Made by a program: the position numbers and the translations under genes. Positions 57,001 to 64,000 of a stretch of 64,000 nucleotides of DNA are shown in pieces (within the stretch, counting starts at the first letter, position 1; the number at the start of each line of letters is the position of its first letter). The notes below the pieces were generated by a model. It searched no databases. It was not told the DNA's origin and saw only the letters and a list, made by a program, of their open reading frames with translations. Location of the stretch: positions 31,564,383 through 31,628,382 of the forward strand of contig CM055874.1 in assembly GCA_029582165.1 (NCBI GenBank). Direction: 5' to 3'. This DNA is from Portulaca oleracea (Eukaryota > Streptophyta > Magnoliopsida > Caryophyllales > Portulacaceae).

Positions 57001-58924
57001 CTAAAGAATAATTTACCCTGAAAGATCTCATGTCTAAATACTCTGAAGTGTTGTCAAGATAGGGATGGTCCACTGGGGCTCTAGTTTCTGTAGTTGTAAG
57101 AAAGTTGTAAGAGTTCCTTGGTCACTGTCCAAGTAATTCCAACTTAGGCTAATGCTTGAGGTCAGACTGAATTATGCTCTTATGATCTAGGATTGGTGGT
57201 TGGAAGTTCCAAGCAAAAAACCATGTGAATATGTGATGATAATCTTTGCAATTAGAAAGCGGAAATCAAGTGGACATGCTGACATGGCTGCCAGTTTTGT
57301 GTTTCTGTCCTTGTTTTTGCAGATAAATTAATGCATGTTTCAGTGGAGGGAGAGAAAAAAAGAAAAAAAAAGGGGGGGGGGGGGGGACCATCTGACTTCT
57401 TATTTTCCTTTCCCTGTTCTTTTTAATTTCGTTTCTGTTGGGTTCTTAACTTCCTCTTGAAAATGGAAGTTGATCCTGTGGCGTCCTGATGTTGGTATCC
57501 ATAAACTTATCAATTTATCAATTAAGTTTCAAACCATTTTGCTTTATCTCTGATGTGAGTCTAAACCATGTTATTGCAGTTGCGGACATACTGCTCTGGA
57601 GAGATGAGATGGAATCATTTTCATGTTTTCTTGCTGTGTCTGCATTGTTCTACTGGTTTATTCTTAGTGGACGCACATTCATCGGTTCTACTGCAGGGCT
57701 TCTGTTGCTGGCCAACATTGTTCTCATCATAATGAATCTTCTTCCATTCAACATGTAAGTATCCGGCTATCAACAATATGTACACTTCATATGAATCAGT
57801 AATCTTTTTGATTTGCTGCTGGTCATTGACATATTGATTAGCAGTATATTATTTCATTGTTTAGGTCCCTTGTATTCCTTGTTTCTTGGATCAGTAGATC
57901 AGTAGGCTGGTAACTCCACTCCATGATAAAGTCAGCAATTTTTCCCCCACCCCTCTCCCCAAACAAAACCCAGCTCTGCCCTGCTTAATCTGTTTCTCTA
58001 CCCTTGAGGGAGTCCTGAAAAGATCCCCATTTTATCAGTGTTACTACTAAAAGCCTCTCTTTAATAAATCAATAGAAGGCAGTAGTCTTCATTAAATGAT
58101 TCCATCTCCAAAGCAACTGAAGGGGTGGTACACTGGGGTTACTTCTGTTGTCACCATGCTCATGTTATATGTATCTTTTCTACTAAAAGTTTGACCTTTT
58201 GGATTATGTATTTATCTGAGATTAAACCATTCAAACGATTGTCATGCCCATTGATTACACACTTGTGCAATTTGTTTGGCTTTAGCCTCCAGAAGATGTC
58301 TGTACCCTTTTTCGAACTCTCAGAGACAACAACGAGAAGTTTGCTCGAGAAACTGGTATCCTTCTGGAACAAAGGGGCAAATATTGTTAGATCATTGGCA
58401 CAAGGGGAGGATTGGGGCATATTCTTTAAGGTACATGATTAGTAGTCCATTTTTCTATCATTCTGGCTAGATTTTCATATTTATACATGCATTTTGGACT
58501 TTATGCATGCACTCTTCAGCTAAGTGTAGTTACTGTGCTCACGAGTTTATCTGTTTATGATTCAGGTGGCAGTTCCATTGTATTTCCTTAAGCTGATCAT
58601 TTCATATTCTTTCACTGCCTTGGCTGGAGGAGGTAAATGACCTTCACTAACTCTCATCATCATCTCTCATGTGTTGTTCTTCTGTCCCTTTTTTTTTCTC
58701 TGACCTAGTGCAATCAAACTGCAGTGCTGATTTTTTCCTTCACTTCATTCTTTATCTACGAGCAATATGAAGAAGAGATGAATCGCACTTTTGAGGTGGT
58801 TACAATTGTTGCCAAGTGTTCAGCAGCATTATTGGTAGCCTGTCTTCCTCCCCGTTTTGTTTCTTTTTTCTGTGATGATGATGATTTGGTCGATGAAGAA
58901 CATCAGGTACCAGCAAAGGAGTAG
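51019..58924 (+). CDS. 3BETAHSD/D3: 3-beta-hydroxysteroid dehydrogenase/decarboxylase fused to a reticulon domain, 12 exons
   Basis: Exons: 51019-51271, 51916-52005, 52328-52461, 52534-52704, 53169-53285, 53383-53462, 54887-55091, 55701-55818, 57580-57754, 58286-58430, 58566-58632, 58725-58924. They total 1755 bases: 584 codons plus TAG. Family members oxidise and decarboxylate 4-carboxysterols in C-4 demethylation at the ER. Residues 22-28 (GGQGFIG) are the Rossmann glycine motif; SVVFYV, RPSNVFGPRD and LSDFTYVENLAHAHA are extended-SDR signatures. The YxxxK site reads L164-E-M-x-K168, so the catalytic Tyr is absent while Lys remains. From about residue 390 (VADILLWRDE) the reticulon domain has two hydrophobic hairpins and ends in an acidic tail. 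The short C-terminus and FKAQAE-like K168 context favour the isoform-3/RTN20 branch over isoform 2 (from memory). Intron 1 is GC-AG; intron 2 holds a TRIM. Activity is uncertain; ER membrane location is likely. Confidence 0.9.
52038..52278 (+). mobile_element. TRIM (miniature LTR retrotransposon) in intron 2 of the HSD/D gene
   Basis: CTTAG flanks the element (52033-52037 and 52279-52283). The left terminal repeat (52038-52078) starts TGTTAGAGTATAAA and ends GGTTCCACA. The right one (52214-52278) starts GTTAGAGTATAAATC and ends GATTCCACA and is longer by an internal 24-base segment. After the left repeat is TGACATCAGAGCC (52079-52091), a degraded initiator-Met primer site (TGGTATCAGAGCC). Before the right repeat is a purine tract, G12 then AGGG (52199-52215). 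There is no coding capacity. Confidence 0.9.
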
Positions 58925-60570
58925 ATACAAATTTCTTGAGGAGCTCTATGAATTTTTTTTCATATGCATCTTGGATCATCTGAAGAGGCAGACACCGAAC
59001 TCATGACTTATGAGAAGCCAACCTCACCATCGCCTCTGCAATTTTGTTGGAAAAGTACGCTCTTTATAGGTTAAACGCTCAAAAGAGTTGATCAAAGGTC
59101 CTTGTGAAGTTCCATGATCGCATAACGACTCACTCTGATTACACGTTCAGATTGGATATTCATATTCCCCAGCGAAGTTGGGTCAAAAGGATATCATTAG
59201 GGTAAACTTGCATTGTTTTTAGATGCTGATTCCATTAAAACCATGCCTGGCTTCTTTTTTCTTTTTCTTGTTTTACTGCAAGTTTTGTTAGTTGAGACTC
59301 GAGAAGTCTGAGAGCTATGCACTAGTACGTGAGGCTATACTGATCATCCCCCCCCCCCCCCAAATCCCCCCTTTGGAAATAGTGTACAGACTACATTAAA
59401 ACAATCTGGAAGATTTTCTTCAGCACTCATCTTCTTCAATAGCTCACCTCCCACCAAGGCCTCACCCCCTCAACCAAAAAAAAAAGAAAATTGTGGGAAA
59501 ACTCACTATTTTTATTTACCCTTCCCAAATTTATCCAAAATTTATGTCGAAACCTTATTCCTTCATCAGGATTTGTGAAAATTTATTGAATTGTAAACAA
59601 TTTTAATTGGAAAAGAAATGAAAGAATTATTTTCTATTTGATCGCCAAAAGAAGTGTTACTTTACCTTAAATTGTTGCTATGAGAGCTAATAAATTAATT
59701 ATATTTTGGACACATAAGATACTAGGAAAAATTTATAATGGTTATCAATCATCACGACCATCACAATGAAAACAAATTTTATTTGTATATGTGTCAACTT
59801 TTATCTTCATCATTAATTTCTTTTATTTGCTACAACATTATAAAAAAAAATTTTAATTAAAAATTCTTTTATGAAATTTTTTAAAAATTAAATTTCTTAA
59901 ATCTAAGTTTTAGCTCAGTAAACAAGCATATTTAAAGAAAAAATTATTTTAAAATTATTTTAAATATACACAAATTTAAAAAATACAATTTATAATTTTA
60001 TGTTACATAAAAAAATAACGGTTAAGATAAACTTGATATATGTACGAGTAAGATTTATTTTATTGGTTGTCTAGTTGATAACCACCGTAAGCGCATCCTA
60101 AGATACTAATCATATAAATTACTACTAAAGTAGACTGCAGGTCAAATTAACATACTAGTTTGTCCCTACAAAACGAAGGCAATAAATGTTTCTTATAGAG
60201 GAGTACTTGGTTCCCAAACTTTACTGGGAAGGTTAGTCAAATTTCCAAGTGAACAAAATTTTTTATGTTTAATAATGACAAATAGATATGAAAATTTTGA
60301 ATGTGGGGCCCATTATATCAGTCTCAAACTCAGTAAATATTTTTTCAAGGGAATCCTAGGGTTTCCGACAAATAGTACTAAATTAGTTACGTAATTAATT
60401 ACTTGAAAAAAAAAGATACGTTGATCAAAGGAAAAAAAAAGGGGAAAAAGAGAAAAAAAGGTCAAACAAGGAAGAGGCACTAAGCACTACAAAATCGTTG
60501 GGATGTGTCACATATTTCTAACAACTGACTAGAAGGGGACCACTTTTTTTAATGCAATCGAAGGAGACCA
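58925..60570. other. 3' untranslated and intergenic DNA after the HSD/D gene
   Basis: The first 300 bases are the probable 3' UTR; no canonical AATAAA is visible, so the end is not placed. A run of about 14 C lies at 59348-59361. The rest is AT-rich. Near 60498-60570, 'TTGGGATGTGTCACATATTTCTA' and 'GGGGACCACTTTTTT' resemble a segment of the adjacent inverted repeat (60675-60733), as a direct partial copy. Confidence 0.45.
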
Positions 60571-61776
60571 CTTTTTCAAAGAACTGGCTGCTGGGTGATT
60601 TTCCGACCGTTTTGACTGAATTTCGGCAATATTATATATATGAAAAGATAGAAATACCCTTATGTTTTATCAAACAATTGTTAGGAGGTGTCGCACATTT
60701 CTAAAAATTGATTGGAAAAGGACCACTTTTTTCACATATCTTCCCCGCACTTTCTCTCTCCTCCCCCAAATATTAATACAAATCAACCCATCAAAACCAT
60801 AAACAAACTCATCATCATCTTCTTCTTCTTCATTCGTCCACCACCCGACCACCACCAGCACCACCAGTCCAACCAACACCACCACCACTTCAACGCTCAG
60901 CCACCATCGACAACAATGATGGCCTTTTTAAATCAAATCACAATCTAAGTTTAACACAACCAAGCACAAATCCTTCTTCTCATTCCCTGATTTAAATTTA
61001 AATTCAACGCCCACACCATAACCACCAATCATACTCCATTTTTGCAACCTAAATAACGCCAGAAAAAAACCACTTCAGCCACCCAAAAACACCCATAACC
61101 ACCCAAATTCAATCTTGAACCATCCCCGTTTCTCCTCTATTTCACGGACTAGACTCACAGATGCCGCCGAGGCCGCTGCCAGCGACCTATGTTGACCGAC
61201 GCCCAAACCCATGACAACCAAATGTCGCACTAGACGCCCTTCCTCCTTCTCTCTCCTTGCATGCTTGATGTTAGGTCTTGATGGGTTGAGTTAAGACCCA
61301 AAAACAAAAAATAAATTGAGAAATTAACATGCTGATGGAATGAGGAGAGGAATTTGTGCTTGGTTATATCAAACTTAGATTGTGGTTTGATTTAAAATAG
61401 TCATGGTGGTTCTTGGTGGTGGCCGAGCGCCGAATTGAGTGATGGTGGTGTTGTTGGTGGTTGGACTGGTGGTTGTGGCGGTGATCGGGTGGTGGATGAA
61501 TGAAGAAGAAGAAGAAGATGAAGATGAAGAAGAAGAAGGGTTTGCATTGTTTATGGTTTTGATGGATTGTGTTGTATTGATATTTGGGGAAGGGGATAGT
61601 GTAGAGAAGATGTGTGAAAAAAATGGTCCCCGTCCAATCAGTTTTTAGAAATGTATTACATCTCCCAACAATTGTTTAATAAAACATGGGAGTATTTATA
61701 TCTTTTCATATAAATGTAACCGAAATTCAGTCAAAACGGTCAAAAAATCACCCAACAGCCAGTTCTTTCAAAAAAT
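60571..61776. repeat. Long imperfect inverted repeat (foldback element) upstream of FPA-like gene
   Basis: The left arm (about 60571-60990) and right arm (about 61333-61776) are inverted copies with a spacer of about 340 bp. Matching landmarks are CAAAGAACTGGCTG / CAGCCAGTTCTTT at the outer ends, CCGTTTTGACTGAATTTCGG / CCGAAATTCAGTCAAAACGG, and at the inner ends CCAAGCACAAATCC / GGAATTTGTGCTTGG. Arms also include CCACCACCC / GGTGGTGG and TTCTTCTTC / GAAGAAGAA tracts. No transposase is present. Long arms are typical of foldback or MULE-derived elements. Transcripts through it would form a hairpin of over 400 bp. Confidence 0.85.
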
Positions 61777-62413
61777 TACTTAGAGGTACCCTAACTTTTG
61801 AAGAAACAATTTTTTGGTACCCTAACTTTTCAAAACTAATTTTGGGGTACCCTAACTTTTAGGATTAGAAATTACTAGGTGAATTTCCGTGAACTCGATT
61901 GGTTCAAATCATTTTCATTCACAAAACAAAGGAATTTTCATCCACAAAACACTTAATCAATTTCCCGCCTAAACTCACTGTTGAATTCAAATAATTGGCG
62001 AAAATTCACCTAATTATTTCTAATTTAAAAGTTAGAGTCTTAAAATTAGTTTTTAAAGTTAAGTATGTAAAAACATTCATCAAAATTAAATTGCGCAACT
62101 TAAGTATTTTTGCAGTTCTTTGAAGGGATAGTTCCCTTCGAATGCATTAAAAAAAAGTGTCCCTCCTCCCAATAATTTTTGGCACTACCTACTAATCTAT
62201 CATTACCACACCAAATGACGTCACATGCAGTTATCTGTTTTAAGGAGTCGGATCAGATCAGATATCCCCTTCTACACTCTTCTTTCTTTTCCCTCTCCCT
62301 CTCCCTCTCCATCGTCATCAACCTCCAACCCTAACCAGAAATTCACCGTCAATTTTTTCCCCACTTTTATCTCCCCAATTCATCTCCGATTTCAAGGGTT
62401 TTGATTTTGAACG
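61777..62413 (+). promoter_or_regulatory. Proximal upstream region of the FPA-like gene, with a small foldback repeat
   Basis: GGTACCCTAACTTTT occurs three times (about 61785, 61818 and 61846). 'TTAGAAATTACTAGGTGAATTT' near 61864 is inverted at about 62011-62033, giving a small hairpin-forming unit, possibly a MITE (about 61795-62070). Just before the start codon is a C/T-rich leader with CCCTCTCCCTCTCC repeats (62290-62312) and 'AACCCTAACC'. No clear TATA box was found. Confidence 0.5.
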
Positions 62414-62713
62414 ATGATTGACGATCGAAGAAGACCAATGCCTACAAAACCAAGGAGGTCTTTCCATGGCGGAGCTGATTCCGAGGTTCCCTCCTCTAAT
62501 CTCTGGGTCGGAAATTTACCCATCGATATCACCGAATCTGAGTTGAATGACTTGTTCCAGAAACATGGATTGATCGACGGAATTACGTGCTATTCGTCCC
62601 GGACTTATGCCTTCGTCTATTACAAGCGTGTCGAGGACGCGATTGCTGCCAAAGATGCTCTTCAAGGGTTTGTGATTGGCGGCAATCCTATTAAGATTGA
62701 GTTTGCCAAACCG
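62414..62713 (+). CDS. FPA: FPA-like spen-family RNA-binding protein, first exon
   Basis: FPA is a nuclear RNA-binding protein of the spen family that controls cleavage and polyadenylation site choice and promotes flowering in Arabidopsis. This exon encodes residues 1-100: a basic N-terminus (RRRPMPTKPRR), then the first RRM. RNP2 is LWVGNL (30-35) and RNP1-like is RTYAFVYY (63-70); the sequence VEDAIAAKDALQG then leads to KIEFAKP. The exon ends in phase 0 at the GT donor at 62714. The reading frame is intact and the ATG lies in a favourable context after a C/T-rich leader. The rest of the gene (two more RRMs and a SPOC domain in the family) lies beyond the window. Another spen-like protein is possible but the N-terminal RRM fits FPA best. 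Confidence 0.85.
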
Positions 62714-64000
62714 GTTTGTTCTTATCTTTTTCTAGGGTTTTCAGTGGATCTTCTTTTCTATTATTTCATTTTCTACTTTGTAATTGTATGTTTACAATTC
62801 TTAATTATTTTCACGAGTTTGTTTTGTGATCGGTTAATATGTGCCTTGGCTTGATAGCCCCAAATATCCCCCCCTCCTTTTCAAAATACAGTTCTACGTT
62901 TAGATTCAATGCACAGCGATTTACAGCTTGGGCTGGCGTGTTAGGAAATGACAGTAGGGGAAAGTAGTGAACTTTGAGGTTTGAGATCTGTGGACCTCTT
63001 TTATTTATCGCGAATTCACGGTGGGTGGTTTAGAGGGAGATTGAGATTTGCGCACTGTACCTTTGAAAAATTGCCAATGGTCCACAAACCTAGACGGAGG
63101 GTCTTTGGTGGCATGATTGGGTAAATTTGTCATCAACAGCAATAACAGCAGCAGCAACAATTATGCCTTCGAAGAGGGGGACATTTGTGTTTTGTGAGGT
63201 TTCGTAGAAGGATTAGAAGGTCACATTTTATGACGCTTTGTGGAAGGATTAAAAGGCGCGGAGTCAAATCAAGCACTTGTTTTATTTTTTTAGTGAGAGC
63301 TAGTTGCGATTGGCACTTTGCTAAATGTTCTCAAAGTCTAAAGCTCCCTTTATATGAATAGTACATGAATCATGATTCATTTATAAGTAAATTCAATCTC
63401 TTGGAACTAAGTTTAACAATTTTGACCATGCAAAAAGTATAGGAATTCTAGGTGTTGATCTAGGGGCTGTACACATTTTTAATTTACAATTTCCGATGCA
63501 GATCCGTTTTGTTGTGCTTCATTCTCTGCACTTCAACTTCATGTGCACTCCGTCACTGTCACTTTGTAGAACTCCTGGCAATCTGTTAAAAGAAACTGAA
63601 TGAGTCTTGTAGTGTGTAAAGCAAGTCACAAAAAATAATAACGAAAGTTTGGTGGAAACTCCTGGCACGAATGAAGCCTTTGCTGACAAAGGGACAAGTT
63701 GTTATGTAATTGCCTGTTCAGGCATTCACATTGCACACAATTAGAGGGTTAATTACGGCTATGGATGACACTTGGGGATGAGCGAGGCTGAACAAGTTAC
63801 AAGTGACTCTGAAAAGTGCATTATGTACTCATTTTTTTGATAGGAAAAAATATGTATTAATAATAGGATTGACAGAAAAGATGCTCAACCAGCATCTTAC
63901 AATGTTATGTACAACCAGTAATGTCTACAGAATCTACCACATCTAAAGGGGAAGAGCTAAACTTCCCATTCTCCCAAAAGAAATTGTCTTTCAATATTTG
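62714..64000 (+). other. First intron of the FPA-like gene (partial, over 1.28 kb)
   Basis: No second RRM is found up to the window end, so the intron is longer than 1287 bp. Right after the donor the exon frame stays open to 62854. Near 63840-64000 there is a segment ('TATGTATTAATAATAGGATTGACAG...') that resembles a dispersed repeat, but I cannot name it. In Arabidopsis, FPA promotes use of a promoter-proximal poly(A) site in its own first intron; no strong AATAAA is evident here. Confidence 0.6.

Noticed and set aside
60670..60948. Open frames rich in His/Pro or Asp/Val
   Set aside because: They lie in the arms of the inverted repeat and come from CCA/TTC trinucleotide tracts.

Overview
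This is nuclear DNA of a flowering plant, most likely a core eudicot. Two host genes with plant-type exon structure sit at the right: a fused 3-beta-hydroxysteroid dehydrogenase/reticulon gene (51019-58924) and the first exon of a flowering-time regulator FPA-like gene (62414 to beyond the window). Everything left of about 45 kb is nested, mostly decayed LTR retrotransposon DNA of the Ty3/gypsy type. I cannot name the species from the sequence.

Layout. 1-9280 is the 5' part of a minus-strand Tat/Ogre-like element: gag at 1-1052, a long tandem-repeat-rich leader, a primer binding site at 7597-7614 and a 5' LTR at 7623-9280. A solo Athila-type LTR (4796-6383) is inserted in the leader. 9503-27242 is an Athila-like element (E2) with gag, protease and both LTRs but no reverse transcriptase or integrase. 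Its 5' LTR is split by a second complete Athila-like element (E1, 10797-21507, GATAC target duplication) that has gag and a late ORF but no pol. Its 3' LTR is cut at 27243 by a minus-strand E1 relative (E3, 27243 to about 33385). 33385-39135 holds a gag zinc knuckle, an unrecognised 449-codon ORF and an LTR-like region split by a 3.36-kb insertion with TTTTG duplications. 39140-44731 is a decayed autonomous-type Athila relic: pol with RT, RNase H and integrase, a hAT insertion in the integrase, a truncated LTR, and a tail like that of E2. 44732-47040 is a remnant of a plant-mobile-domain gene with a hAT MITE in its intron. 47040-50780 is AT-rich intergenic DNA with MITEs.

How it fits together. 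E1, E2 and E3 look like internally deleted, non-autonomous members that would need pol supplied in trans by a relative such as the 39-44 kb relic. They share cis features that survived while coding capacity was lost: tRNA-type primer sites, a stem-loop after the pol position, a base-paired hairpin just before the 3' polypurine tract (E1 and E2), and an internal G-rich tract (E1 and E3).

The most striking pattern is in the LTRs, and again upstream of the late ORF of E1 and E3. There are clusters of short CpG-containing dyads of the form GT-NN-CG-CC-CG-N'N'-AC. The inner dinucleotide differs between copies (CA, AA, AG or CG) but its partner changes with it, so symmetry is kept.

The dehydrogenase/reticulon gene has 12 exons that join without a frame break to 584 codons. 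It has a GC-AG first intron, a miniature LTR retrotransposon in intron 2, and a leucine where the SDR catalytic tyrosine is expected. The FPA-like gene has a 1.2-kb inverted repeat about 0.65 kb upstream of its start codon and a first intron longer than 1.28 kb.
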